A stretch of DNA of 51,234 nt. It comes from an uncultured Prevotella sp. (GTDB lineage: Bacteria; Bacteroidota; Bacteroidia; Bacteroidales; Bacteroidaceae). Under the pieces are notes generated by a model. That model worked only from the letters and a program-made list of their open reading frames with translations, searched no databases and had not been told where the DNA came from. The stretch covers positions 1 through 51,234 of the forward strand of contig ONBG01000029.1 in NCBI GenBank assembly GCA_900316015.1, in the 5' to 3' direction. How positions within the stretch are numbered: position 1 is the stretch's first letter; each line of letters starts with the position of its first letter. Position numbers and translations under genes: made by a program. Positions 17,358 through 25,739 of this stretch are shown here, piece after piece.

Positions 17358-18854
17358 ATGAAACCATTACAACGTATCAAGGGAATTTTCGAGGGCAGAT
17401 CAGTCAATGCCTTGGTGGGAACCGTGTTGTTCGTGATCTTTTTCATGGCGTACATGAAGCCGCTTTCTCATGTCCTCTTTTATCAAGAACAACACCATTT
17501 GTTCCTTTTCTCCCACCTCTATTTTACACAACAATTAGCCTCTCATGGATGGATGTCGTACCTTGCAGACTTCATCATCCAATTCTTTTATTATCCGGTA
17601 TTAGGCAGTATCCTCATGGCACTGCTCTTGACCGCGATCTATTTTCTTGCAGGTTGGGCTATTCGCCTGCTCATCCGACGCACAGATGTCCTCCAATTAG
17701 CCCTCATCCCTGCCGTGGCTACTTTCTTTTATACGATGGCTGCAGACCATTCGTTGACCACGCCTCTGACCATCCTTTTTGTCCTGATCGCCTTAGACCT
17801 TCTTGTCTGGTTAGGAAGACGATTCCTGTTCAAGAGCAGATTTCCATTTAAAGAACTGAAGAAAGGGTGGTTGACATTTTCTTTCTTAGTCGTCTATCTC
17901 ATCGGGGGCTATGTCCTTTTCCTCAAGAACTATAATCTCCCGGAGCGATTGATGCTCAAGACAGAACAATATGTCAAGGCAGGCGATTGGAACCATACTT
18001 TGGAATATACGAACCATTACTTAGAGTCGGGACGTACCAACCAGCTGATCTCTTATTTCCATACCCTCGCCCTTTACCATTTGGGGCAATTGCCCTACCA
18101 CCTGCTCGACTATCCCCCGGTCTTGGGCGTCAAGACTCTCTATTTCCCTTGGGATAGCAATAGTCGGGAGAGTGAATATGGGCATTTCCTTTACGAGGAA
18201 TTAGGGTATATCAATGAAGCGCAACGCTGGGAATTTGAGTCGATGGTCGTTTGGGGAGAGACGGCGCCTCATCTGATCAACCTTGCTAAATACAATATTG
18301 TGAACCATCGCCCACGTGTGGCACAACGGTTTATCAATGTCCTGAAGCAGTCGCTTTTCTATCAAGATACAGCCCGACAGTTGGAAGATTGCCTTCGGGT
18401 AGGTCATGTCCCAGGATTGCGCAATGCCCTGAATGGGGTTGTCGACCGCCCGGCACGGTTTGCCAATGTGATCAATATCGGACCGGAATTAGCGTATCTC
18501 TGCGAGAAAGACCCTAAGAACAAAATGGCTTTCGAATACTTGATGGCCGACCTTCTGTTGGGGAATAACGTGGAACGCTTTGCTGAGAGCCTGCATTTCA
18601 TCCGTAATTTCCATGTCATGTCCCTTCCTCCCATGTATGAAGAGGCATTGTTGATCTATAAACTGAAGGTAGGCGAGGACGCTTTCCGTAAGTTGGGCTT
18701 CCCCATCAGCAGGTCGACAGAAGAGCGGTTCCAGCAATATTATAACCTTGCGCAGAGCGGACAGGCGGAGTTGCTGCAGGAACAGTTCGGCTCTACCTAC
18801 TGGTATTATATCAATTATGTCAGTCCTTATGCCAATAAGGCCATTACACAATAA
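17358..18854 (+). CDS. DUF6057-like membrane protein
   Basis: About 498 residues from the ATG at 17358 (MKPLQRIKGIFEG). An upstream ATG at 17319 lies inside the terminator stem and adds residues with no signal character. The first 200 residues hold about six hydrophobic helices (for example VGTVLFVIFFMAYMKPL, SILMALLLTAIYFLAGWAI, FSFLVVYLIGGYVLFL). The remaining 300 form a soluble, mainly helical region with TPR-like spacing. It resembles the DUF6057 group known from Bacteroidales, from memory and not searched. It is followed after 11 bp by a PD40 haem-motif lipoprotein, and the pair looks like an operon. Function unknown. Confidence 0.75.
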   Translation: MKPLQRIKGIFEGRSVNALVGTVLFVIFFMAYMKPLSHVLFYQEQHHLFLFSHLYFTQQLASHGWMSYLADFIIQFFYYPVLGSILMALLLTAIYFLAGWAIRLLIRRTDVLQLALIPAVATFFYTMAADHSLTTPLTILFVLIALDLLVWLGRRFLFKSRFPFKELKKGWLTFSFLVVYLIGGYVLFLKNYNLPERLMLKTEQYVKAGDWNHTLEYTNHYLESGRTNQLISYFHTLALYHLGQLPYHLLDYPPVLGVKTLYFPWDSNSRESEYGHFLYEELGYINEAQRWEFESMVVWGETAPHLINLAKYNIVNHRPRVAQRFINVLKQSLFYQDTARQLEDCLRVGHVPGLRNALNGVVDRPARFANVINIGPELAYLCEKDPKNKMAFEYLMADLLLGNNVERFAESLHFIRNFHVMSLPPMYEEALLIYKLKVGEDAFRKLGFPISRSTEERFQQYYNLAQSGQAELLQEQFGSTYWYYINYVSPYANKAITQ

Positions 18855-18865
18855 GACAATTCACA

Positions 18866-20329
18866 ATGAAAATCAAATATATCCTTTTTCTTTTCTGGGC
18901 GTTCTTGCTCACGGCATGTTCTCAGGTTCACCAACCAGACGGCACGATATCCCGTGCGCCCAAGATCTTCCCCGACTATACGGCGGTCACCCTTCCCCCG
19001 AATATCGCCCCCGTTAATTTCGAAATCCAAGAAAAAGGGGATGCTTTCCAGACGGAGATCGGATGGGGCAATGAGGTGGCAATCGTCGTCACAGGCGATG
19101 AGCCGACCGTGGACATCCCAGAATCTGACTGGCATGACCTGCTGGAGAAAGCCAAGGGCAAGACGATCTTCTTTCGTATCTCTGTCCTGCAGAATGGGAA
19201 ATGGATGCGCTATGCCGATATTCATGACACTATTTCCACGGCTCCTATTGATCCCGTGTTGGTCTATCGCTTGCTCTATCCCGGTTATGAACTGTGGAAC
19301 GAGATGGGAATCTATCAGCGTGACTTGACATCCTTCGAGCAAACACCGATCGTGGAAAACCGGAACTTTGGGAAAATGTGCGTCAACTGCCATAACTTTG
19401 CCGACCATAACCCTGATACGATGATGTTGCATGTCAGGGGGAAGTTAGGAGGAACCATGATCGTCAATGGCGACCAGGTGAAGAAGGTAACCCCGAATCC
19501 CGCTTCTTTTGCGCATGGAGCTACGTATCCATCGTGGCGACCGGGGGGCAGGTACATTGCATACTCTACCAATGAAGTCCAACAGTTCTTCCATTCTGCG
19601 GGTAAAAAGCCCATTGAAGTGTCGGATTTGGCTGCCGATCTGATGGTCTATGATACTCAGACAAACACGGCTTTTACCGATTCTTTAGTCTATGGCGATC
19701 AATATCTGGAGACCTTCCCTCATTGGGCACCGGATGGGAAAACGCTTTATTTCTGTCGTTGCTCTCATTTCCGGAAGGGAATGGCATTGGATAGCATTCG
19801 GTATAGTCTGTATCGTGTCCAAGTGGACGTCACGCATCATCGGATTTCGCATTTGGAGTGTGTCTATGATGCAGAAGCCAAGGGGAAATCAGTCTCCTTC
19901 CCCCGCGTGTCACCCGACGGGAAGTATCTCCTGTTCACGCAATCGAATTATGGTAATTTCTCCATCTGGCATGCAGAGAGCGATCTCTATCTCCTTGATA
20001 TCGCGACGGGGAAGGTGCGCAGGCTCAATGAGGTGAACAGCAAGGACGTTGACAGTTACCATTGCTGGTCGACGAATGGGCGTTGGTTCGTGTTTAGCAG
20101 CAAACGCTTGGATGGGCTGTGGGCACGACCTTTCTTCGCTTCTTTCGATCCCAAGACCGGAAAGGCGGGTAAGCCTTTCCTCTTGCCCCAGAAAGACCCG
20201 CATTTTTACGACCGGTTTACCTTGACGTTCAATGTTCCTGAACTGATCAAGGGAAAGGTCAGGAAAGGCAGGAAGATCGAGCATGAGATCAATGCTCAGA
20301 ATGCGGTGCAGGCTACGGAGGCGCAATAA
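18866..20329 (+). CDS. PD40 (TolB-like) lipoprotein with c-type haem motif
   Basis: 487 residues. The N-terminus has a lipoprotein signal (lipobox LTAC, Cys about 18). Residues 172-176 read CVNCH, a classic covalent haem-binding motif. Four PD40/WD40-like beta-propeller blades follow: PSWRPGGRYIAYSTNE, PHWAPDGKTLYFCR, PRVSPDGKYLLFTQSNYG and HCWSTNGRWFVFSSKR. Such proteins are often labelled cytochrome c biosynthesis protein or TolB family in Bacteroidales, but neither label is proven. It would sit in the periplasm or outer membrane. Pairing with the DUF6057-like gene 11 bp upstream and with SusC/SusD suggests an accessory role in glycan sensing or redox, which is inference. Confidence 0.8.
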   Translation: MKIKYILFLFWAFLLTACSQVHQPDGTISRAPKIFPDYTAVTLPPNIAPVNFEIQEKGDAFQTEIGWGNEVAIVVTGDEPTVDIPESDWHDLLEKAKGKTIFFRISVLQNGKWMRYADIHDTISTAPIDPVLVYRLLYPGYELWNEMGIYQRDLTSFEQTPIVENRNFGKMCVNCHNFADHNPDTMMLHVRGKLGGTMIVNGDQVKKVTPNPASFAHGATYPSWRPGGRYIAYSTNEVQQFFHSAGKKPIEVSDLAADLMVYDTQTNTAFTDSLVYGDQYLETFPHWAPDGKTLYFCRCSHFRKGMALDSIRYSLYRVQVDVTHHRISHLECVYDAEAKGKSVSFPRVSPDGKYLLFTQSNYGNFSIWHAESDLYLLDIATGKVRRLNEVNSKDVDSYHCWSTNGRWFVFSSKRLDGLWARPFFASFDPKTGKAGKPFLLPQKDPHFYDRFTLTFNVPELIKGKVRKGRKIEHEINAQNAVQATEAQ

Positions 20330-20368
20330 GTCCTGCATCTCTATGCCCATAGAACTCAATAAAAACAG

Positions 20369-20411
20369 TGAAGCATGAAACCAGACTCGTTGGGGGAGGT
20401 TTCATGCTTCA
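20369..20411. terminator. Terminator between convergent genes
   Basis: TGAAGCATGAAACC (20369-20382) pairs perfectly with GGTTTCATGCTTCA (20398-20411) across a 15-nt loop. It serves the converging PD40 and OPT genes. Confidence 0.85.
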
Positions 20412-20433
20412 TGTTTATCGTATTTAACGATGG

Positions 20434-22422
20434 TTATTTCTTCTCTTCTTTTTGCCGTGTGGCAATGATGAAATAGCTGATCAGCAGGAGATAAGCAGCC
20501 AAAGACAAGAACTCGGAGAGGTGGTTCTGCCACCAAGCATCATAGTTGAAGTCGATTCCTCCGAATTTCAGGAGGGCGCTGACCACACCCATCAGGGCTC
20601 CGCCGGCAATAAATCCGCTGGCAATCAAGGTTCCTTTCTCACCCCTTGCCTTGTTCGTGGCTACATCCGTGGAGCGGGTAGTCACGTACCAGTTGAGGGC
20701 ACCACCGATGACCAAGGGGATATTCAGCTGGATGGGGATAAACATACCTAAGGCAAAGGCAAGGGCGGAGATCTTGCAGCGGTCTAAGATGAGGGCGATG
20801 ACCGCTCCGATGGCATACAGCAGCCAGGGAGCTCCCTGTCCGTTCATCAACGGCGCGATAACAGCTGCCATGGCATGGGCTTGTGGCGCAGCCAACTTAT
20901 CACTGGTGAACCCATAGGTCTTGTTCAACAAGATCATCACGCCAGCTACCGTAGCAGCAGAGATAATGGTACCTAAGAACTTAAAAGTTTCTTGTTTCTT
21001 GGGCGTGGTTCCTATCCAATAACCGATCTTCAGGTCGGTGATAAAGCTTCCAGCCATCGACAAGGCTGTGCACACGACCGCACCCATCAGCAGGGCGGAG
21101 AGCATGCCCGCTTCTCCTTTCAGTCCTACGGCTACCATCACGACACTGGCCAGGATCAAGGTCATCAGGGTCATTCCCGATACGGGATTGCTTCCCACAA
21201 TGGCAATGGCATTGGCTGCGACCGTGGTAAAGAGGAAAGCGATGATGGCAACTAACAAGATTGCCACCACGGCATGGAGCAGGTTGAAGTCCATCACTCC
21301 GGCATAGAAGAAAGCAAAGGTGATGAGGATGGTGACGATGGAGCCAATGGCGATGATCTTGAAGGAGATATCGCGCTGTGTCCTGAGCACCTCGGATTGT
21401 CCCGCTCCCTTGCCTTTCATCTCGCGGGCAGCAAGGCTGACAGCACTCTTGATGATGCCCCAGCTTTTGACAATCCCAATGATACCCGCCATGGCGATAC
21501 CTCCGATGCCGATATTACGGGCATAATGCGAGAAGATATCCTCTGGGCTCATCGACCCGACGGTAGCAGTGATCGTGGGATCCCATTGGTTGAGGACGGT
21601 GTCTGGGAAGATCAAGCCCATCAAAGGTACGATTACCCACCACACGGCGAGAGATCCGAAGGTGATAATGGCGGCATATCGCAACCCGATGATATATCCC
21701 AGCCCGAGCACGGCGGCACCGGTGTTGACCTTGAACACCAACTTAGCCTTGTCGGCCAGGTATTCCCCGGCACCAAAGACACGACTGGTGAAGTTCTCAT
21801 TCCACCATCCGAACGTGGATACGATGAAGTCGTACAGACCACCGACTACGCCCGCAAAGAGCAAGGGCTTGGCTTGGTTGCCTCCTTTGGCACCGCTCAC
21901 CAACACCTGCGTAGTGGCTGTCGCCTCCGGGAAAGGATATTTCCCGTGCATGTCTTTTACGAAATACTTACGGAAGGGAATCAGGAAAAGGATTCCCAAC
22001 ACGCCTCCTAAGGAGGCTGCGATGAATACTTTCAGGAAATCAGCATGCAGGTCGAGCATGTAGATAGCTGGCAAAACGAAGATCGCGCCGGCAACGACTG
22101 CCCCGGAGCAAGCACCGATACTCTGGATGATGACGTTCTCTCCTAAGGGGTTCTTGCGCTTGGCTGCTGTCGAGACACCGATGGCAATGATGGCAATCGG
22201 GATAGCTGCCTCGAAGACTTGCCCTACCTTCAGTCCTAAATAAGCTGCGGCAGCGGAGAACAGGACCGCCATTAGGATACCCCAGGTGACGGACCACCCG
22301 TTGACCTCAGGATAGTTCTTGTCGGGTGAAAGGATCGGTTGGTACTCCTCGCCTTCCTTTAATTCTCTAAAAGCATTTTCCGGTAGTTGCACTACCTCAT
22401 TTTCTTTCTCTTTCTCTTCCAT
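20434..22422 (-). CDS. OPT-family oligopeptide transporter
   Basis: Inner-membrane transporter of 662 residues with about 14-16 hydrophobic segments, the usual size for bacterial OPT proteins. Typical patterns are NGWSVTWGILMAVLFSAAAAYLGLKVGQVFEAAIP near residue 45, GENVIIQSIGACSGAVVAGAIFVLPA, KYPFPEATATTQVL (the PFPEA motif of the family) and IGYWIGTTPKKQE. The likely substrate is short peptides, though some OPT members carry metal chelates. It is monocistronic and convergent with the PD40 gene. The M6 peptidase gene diverges from it, which could link secreted proteolysis with peptide uptake, by context only. Confidence 0.93.
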   Translation of the reverse strand: MEEKEKENEVVQLPENAFRELKEGEEYQPILSPDKNYPEVNGWSVTWGILMAVLFSAAAAYLGLKVGQVFEAAIPIAIIAIGVSTAAKRKNPLGENVIIQSIGACSGAVVAGAIFVLPAIYMLDLHADFLKVFIAASLGGVLGILFLIPFRKYFVKDMHGKYPFPEATATTQVLVSGAKGGNQAKPLLFAGVVGGLYDFIVSTFGWWNENFTSRVFGAGEYLADKAKLVFKVNTGAAVLGLGYIIGLRYAAIITFGSLAVWWVIVPLMGLIFPDTVLNQWDPTITATVGSMSPEDIFSHYARNIGIGGIAMAGIIGIVKSWGIIKSAVSLAAREMKGKGAGQSEVLRTQRDISFKIIAIGSIVTILITFAFFYAGVMDFNLLHAVVAILLVAIIAFLFTTVAANAIAIVGSNPVSGMTLMTLILASVVMVAVGLKGEAGMLSALLMGAVVCTALSMAGSFITDLKIGYWIGTTPKKQETFKFLGTIISAATVAGVMILLNKTYGFTSDKLAAPQAHAMAAVIAPLMNGQGAPWLLYAIGAVIALILDRCKISALAFALGMFIPIQLNIPLVIGGALNWYVTTRSTDVATNKARGEKGTLIASGFIAGGALMGVVSALLKFGGIDFNYDAWWQNHLSEFLSLAAYLLLISYFIIATRQKEEKK

Positions 22423-22541
22423 AATATGTAATTAACGGTTTTGTCTGCAAATATAACACAATTTGGATGGATGGCAAAATGAACTCATTGATAATTTGCC
22501 TCTATTCACTGAAGATTCTTGGCGCATTAGGATTTAATCCT

Positions 22542-22549
22542 TACCTTTG
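22542..22549 (+). promoter_or_regulatory. Promoter of the M6 peptidase gene
   Basis: TACCTTTG, with TTG at 22519-22521 and a 20-bp spacer. It lies inside the open frame that extends upstream to 22467, so translation must start downstream, at 22560 or 22572. Confidence 0.75.
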
Positions 22550-22571
22550 CGCACAAAAGATGAATGATGGC

Positions 22572-24296
22572 ATGATAAAGAGATATTGCTTTTTCCTGTT
22601 CTTAGGGATGGTGTCTTTGTCCCTCTGGGCAGGTCCAGCCAAGCGGAATGTCTGGATGAGGCTGACCCTTTCTGACGGGTCTACGGTCATGGCAACCCTC
22701 TGTGGAGATGAGAACGACCATTATTGGAGATCTGCCGACGGCAAGATGTATGTCCGGAGCACTGAGGATACCACGTTCGTGGAACGGCCTGACGAGACAT
22801 CTGTCACTCGGTCCAAGCCCCGCCGGTCGGCTGCTGTGGTGGCTTCCGTGGCGAAGACGCGGGCAATGTCGGCTGCGTTGGGGCGTTCCTCCCTCTATAC
22901 GGGACAGAAGAAAGGGTTGATTATCTTGGTCAATTTCTTAGACAAGTCCTTCTCCTCTTCCGATCCTGCCGCGCTTTTTGGGCAGATCGCCAATAGCGAA
23001 GGCTATCAGGAAGGGAAGTTCAAGGGAAGCGTGCGGGATTATTTCCTGGCACAGAGCCATCAGCGCTTCGACCTCAGCTTTGACGTGGAAGGTCCTGTTA
23101 CGCTGTCTCATGCCATGAGCTATTATGGGAAGAACAATGCCTCTGGTACTGACCAGTTCTTGGGAGCCATGGTAGCAGAGGCTTGCCAGTTGGTGGACAG
23201 CTCGGTGGATTTCTCCCAATACGACTGGGATGGTGACGGGTATGTGGATCAGGTGTATGTGATCTATGCCGGTTACAGTGAGGCGGAGGGGGCTTCCGAC
23301 GATACGATCTGGCCTTCTTCCTGGAGCCTTATGGGTTCGGATTATGGCAAGACCTTGACCTTGGACGGCGTCATCATCAACAACTTTGCCTGTAGCAGCG
23401 AGCTGACGGGCACCTCCGGGCAGCAGGTTGGCGGCATCGGCACCATCTGCCATGAGTTCTCGCACTGCTTAGGGTTCCCCGACTTGTACGATATCAACTA
23501 TAAGGGCAATTTCGGGATGGGGCATTGGGACCTGATGGATTCCGGGGAGTACAATGGCGATGGCTATCACCCAGCAGGCTACAGTGGCTATGAGAAATGG
23601 ATGGCAGGTTGGCAGGAGCCCATTGAGCTGTCTTCCAACACCACCGTAAGCCACTTGAAGGCGATGAGCGAGGGCGGTGATTGCTACATTATTTATAATG
23701 ATGGGGACAAGGATGAGTTCTATTTGTTGGAGAACCGGCAGAATACCTACTGGGATGATTCCTTGCCGGGAAGGGGATTGCTAATCTCACATGTCGATTA
23801 CGACTCCCTTTGCTGGTATAATAACGTAGTGAATGCCACAGGCTCTTTCTCCTATTCGGACGGCTATTCAACGGATTTCTCCAACGACCACCAACGATAC
23901 ACGATATTCCATGCCGACAAAGACGATGACAGCAGTTACTGGAACCCCCGGTTGTCAACCTGGTGGAAGCAGACAGAGGATGGTGATGCTTATCCCTATG
24001 GCAGCAATAACAGTCTGACCAATCAGTCTCTTCCAGCGGCAACACTCTACAGAGCCAACACGGATGGCAGTTATCAGATGAACAAGCAAGTGCTGTCGAT
24101 CACGCAAAACGGTGACGGGACGGTGTCTTTCGTCTTCGTTGTGGACACGACATCGACCGGTGTTCGGTCGGTCGAGACCATGCCTTCGACCGTCAGTCAC
24201 ATCTACACGCTCAGCGGACAGGATGTCGGGACAGATTTCGAGGCATTGCCAAAGGGTATCTATATCGTGGGCGGAAAGAAAAAGGCAAAGAGATAA
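22572..24296 (+). CDS. Secreted M6-family metalloprotease with T9SS-like C-terminus
   Basis: About 574 residues from the ATG at 22572 (MIKRYCFFLFLGMVSLSLWA), which gives a clean signal peptide. The frame is open to 22467, but the promoter at 22542 excludes that start. A propeptide of about 90 residues is followed by the catalytic domain, with GTICHEFSHCLGFPDLYD giving HExxHxxGxxD (His294, Glu295, His298), the immune-inhibitor-A/M6 zinc site. DWDGDGYVDQVYVIYAGY nearby resembles a calcium-binding loop. The last 35 residues (HIYTLSGQDV...LPKGIYIVGGKKK) resemble a type A type IX secretion signal. Probably cell-surface or released. Confidence 0.88.
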   Translation: MIKRYCFFLFLGMVSLSLWAGPAKRNVWMRLTLSDGSTVMATLCGDENDHYWRSADGKMYVRSTEDTTFVERPDETSVTRSKPRRSAAVVASVAKTRAMSAALGRSSLYTGQKKGLIILVNFLDKSFSSSDPAALFGQIANSEGYQEGKFKGSVRDYFLAQSHQRFDLSFDVEGPVTLSHAMSYYGKNNASGTDQFLGAMVAEACQLVDSSVDFSQYDWDGDGYVDQVYVIYAGYSEAEGASDDTIWPSSWSLMGSDYGKTLTLDGVIINNFACSSELTGTSGQQVGGIGTICHEFSHCLGFPDLYDINYKGNFGMGHWDLMDSGEYNGDGYHPAGYSGYEKWMAGWQEPIELSSNTTVSHLKAMSEGGDCYIIYNDGDKDEFYLLENRQNTYWDDSLPGRGLLISHVDYDSLCWYNNVVNATGSFSYSDGYSTDFSNDHQRYTIFHADKDDDSSYWNPRLSTWWKQTEDGDAYPYGSNNSLTNQSLPAATLYRANTDGSYQMNKQVLSITQNGDGTVSFVFVVDTTSTGVRSVETMPSTVSHIYTLSGQDVGTDFEALPKGIYIVGGKKKAKR

Positions 24297-24334
24297 CGCC
24301 CTGCAAAAGGACTTCTGACAATCATTTGGATGAG

Positions 24335-24375
24335 GGGAGACTCACCGCAAGATGAGTTTTCCTTTTTTCTTTTTT
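24335..24375 (+). terminator. Terminator of the M6 peptidase gene
   Basis: GGGAGACTCA pairs with TGAGTTTTCC with two G-T pairs, followed by a long T-rich run. Confidence 0.75.
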
Positions 24376-24396
24376 TGCTGTTTTGATTATTTACAT

Positions 24397-24404
24397 TATC
24401 TTTG
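24397..24404 (+). promoter_or_regulatory. Promoter of the 240-residue protein gene
   Basis: TATCTTTG, with TTG at 24375-24377 and a 19-bp spacer. Confidence 0.7.
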
Positions 24405-24432
24405 CATCCATGATCAATAAAGAAGGAAGATA

Positions 24433-25155
24433 ATGAAAAGATTGTTCTTGCATCAACATGCGATCCTAAAGCGCAATGGCCTCATCGGACTTCTCCTTGC
24501 CTTTTGTGCCCTTACCATGGCACAAGAAAAGAGAGTCTATCTCTTTCCCGACTTCGTGAAGACCATGATCAAGTATAAGGGGAGCTCTAAGTTTCTTGTT
24601 ATGGCGAACTATGATGCAGCCAACCAGAAAGTCATGTACAAGCAAGGTGACCAATTGATGGAGTTGGTGAGTCCCCAATTAGTGGACACGATCTATTTCG
24701 GGGGACAGAAGTGGGTCTACCATCAGTCGGAATATTGTCAGGTAGCTGCCGGGAAACGTGACACGATCTTGATTGGATGGCACATCACGAAGGTACATGA
24801 AGGCTATGTAGGTGCGTTTGGAACCTCCCAAGTACCGTCTCAGAAAGTGCAACTCGGTGACCATTTCGGCATGGGCGGATTGGCTGGTGCCGGTGGAGGC
24901 ATGTATAACGGGTCGTTCGGTGTCAATGATGATGACGGAGAAGGGCGTAACTTGGATGTTTGGAAGAATAAAAATGAAAATAATTATTATTTCAAACGCC
25001 AAGGAAAGGAATATAAAGTCAGCAATTTAAAGAGTGTCTATAAGGCCTTTCCTGCCCAGAAAGACAAGATCAAGGAGTTTGTCACGGCGAACAAATTGGA
25101 TATGATGAGTGCTGAGAAAGCCGTCCAAATCATCCATTTCTGCGAGGATCTGTAG
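24433..25155 (+). CDS. Secreted protein of unknown function
   Basis: 240 residues. The N-terminus has basic residues and then a hydrophobic stretch ending in TMAQ (GLIGLLLAFCALTMAQ), consistent with a signal peptide cleaved near residue 31. The middle has a glycine-rich segment (HFGMGGLAGAGGGMYNG). The last 80 residues are lysine-rich (KNKNENNYYFKRQGKEYKV, then KSVYKAFPAQKDKIKEFV). I do not recognise a named family. It has its own promoter and terminator, so it is monocistronic. Periplasmic or outer-membrane-associated location is likely. Confidence 0.7.
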   Translation: MKRLFLHQHAILKRNGLIGLLLAFCALTMAQEKRVYLFPDFVKTMIKYKGSSKFLVMANYDAANQKVMYKQGDQLMELVSPQLVDTIYFGGQKWVYHQSEYCQVAAGKRDTILIGWHITKVHEGYVGAFGTSQVPSQKVQLGDHFGMGGLAGAGGGMYNGSFGVNDDDGEGRNLDVWKNKNENNYYFKRQGKEYKVSNLKSVYKAFPAQKDKIKEFVTANKLDMMSAEKAVQIIHFCEDL

Positions 25156-25177
25156 TGCGAGGCAATGCTAACCAGGG

Positions 25178-25208
25178 TCAGGATGAGGCTGTTCAAGTCT
25201 CATCCTGA
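25178..25208 (+). terminator. Terminator of the 240-residue protein gene
   Basis: TCAGGATGAG pairs perfectly with CTCATCCTGA around an 11-nt loop. The T-run after it is short. Confidence 0.75.
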
Positions 25209-25328
25209 TTCGTTTGTAAGGCATTCCATCGTCTCTTATATAATTGGAATCATTACATATATTTACTAAGTATTATTAAAGTATTTAAAAATAAAGTCTT
25301 TCCCTTTGCAAATCCTACTGAATATTTA

Positions 25329-25336
25329 TACCTTTG
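25329..25336 (+). promoter_or_regulatory. Promoter of a candidate small RNA
   Basis: TACCTTTG, with TTTG at 25305-25308 and a 20-bp spacer, an excellent match to the Bacteroidetes promoter. Start of transcription is expected near 25343. No recognisable protein gene lies before the terminator at 25403. Confidence 0.75.
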
Positions 25337-25342
25337 CAGCCA

Positions 25343-25431
25343 TGACAAAATGTTTTCTACTTACTGCAGAGGCGGTATTTATTTCATAAAAGCTTGATTA
25401 TGCCGCCACTCGCGAGAGTCGCGGTTTTTTT
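25343..25431 (+). ncRNA. Candidate small RNA antisense to a SusC start region
   Basis: A strong promoter and a strong intrinsic terminator bound a transcript of about 90 nt. Positions 25382-25401, TTTCATAAAAGCTTGATTAT, are identical on the plus strand to 5278-5297. That site is the start codon and upstream region of the minus-strand SusC gene, so this RNA is complementary to that mRNA over 20 nt without a mismatch. GGCGGTAT (25371-25378) can pair with ATGCCGCC (25400-25407), showing nearly all of the antisense stretch in a 21-nt loop. A 15-codon frame (MTKCFLLTAEAVFIS) starts at about the same point and may be chance or a leader peptide. Alternative: a leader/attenuator, but no gene follows for 300 bp. 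Confidence 0.65.
25403..25431 (+). terminator. Terminator of the candidate small RNA
   Basis: CCGC-C-ACTC and GAGT-C-GCGG form a stem with one C/C mismatch and a GCGA (GNRA-type) tetraloop, followed by seven T. Confidence 0.88.
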
Positions 25432-25462
25432 ATTTGGGACAGATCATGCTCAGTCGTTTTGC

Positions 25463-25540
25463 GAAAGGTCATCTAACGCACGCTAAAAGGTTATCTAATG
25501 CACGTTAAAAGGTTATCTAATGCACGCTAAAAGGTTATCT
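25463..25540. repeat. Four-unit direct repeat array, 22-bp period (copy 2)
   Basis: Cores AAAAGGTTATCT start at 25463 (G for the first A, and GGTCATCT), 25485, 25507 and 25529, a period of exactly 22 bp. The inter-core decamers are alike here (AATGCACGCT, AATGCACGTT, AACGCACGCT). It matches the array at 109-186 in core, period and first-unit variant, and begins 32 bp beyond the small-RNA terminator. Confidence 0.88.
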
Positions 25541-25615
25541 ATTGGAAAGCGGGAGGTATATGGCTTTTTCCTATAAAATTAATGGATAGAATGATGGGTA
25601 TTCCATCTTTTTTCT

Positions 25616-25623
25616 TACCTTTG
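25616..25623 (+). promoter_or_regulatory. Possible promoter of the GH3 gene
   Basis: TACCTTTG in a suitable place, but no clear TTG about 20 bp upstream. It would give a leader of about 110 nt. Confidence 0.5.
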
Positions 25624-25739
25624 CATGCGGAGCGAGGTAAGACGCCATGGAACGGGCTGATGAAAACTTGAAAGATGACATCTTCCCTAAGATAAACTGA
25701 TTTTGGATTTCAAATCGAACTTCTTAAGCGTATTGATAT

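Noticed and set aside
20369-20411. Long perfect hairpin considered as a mobile-element end or small RNA
   Set aside because: Position between two convergent stops is fully explained by a bidirectional terminator.
21274-22011. 245-codon plus-strand frame inside the OPT transporter gene
   Set aside because: Shadow of the OPT gene; no protein family pattern and very polar composition.
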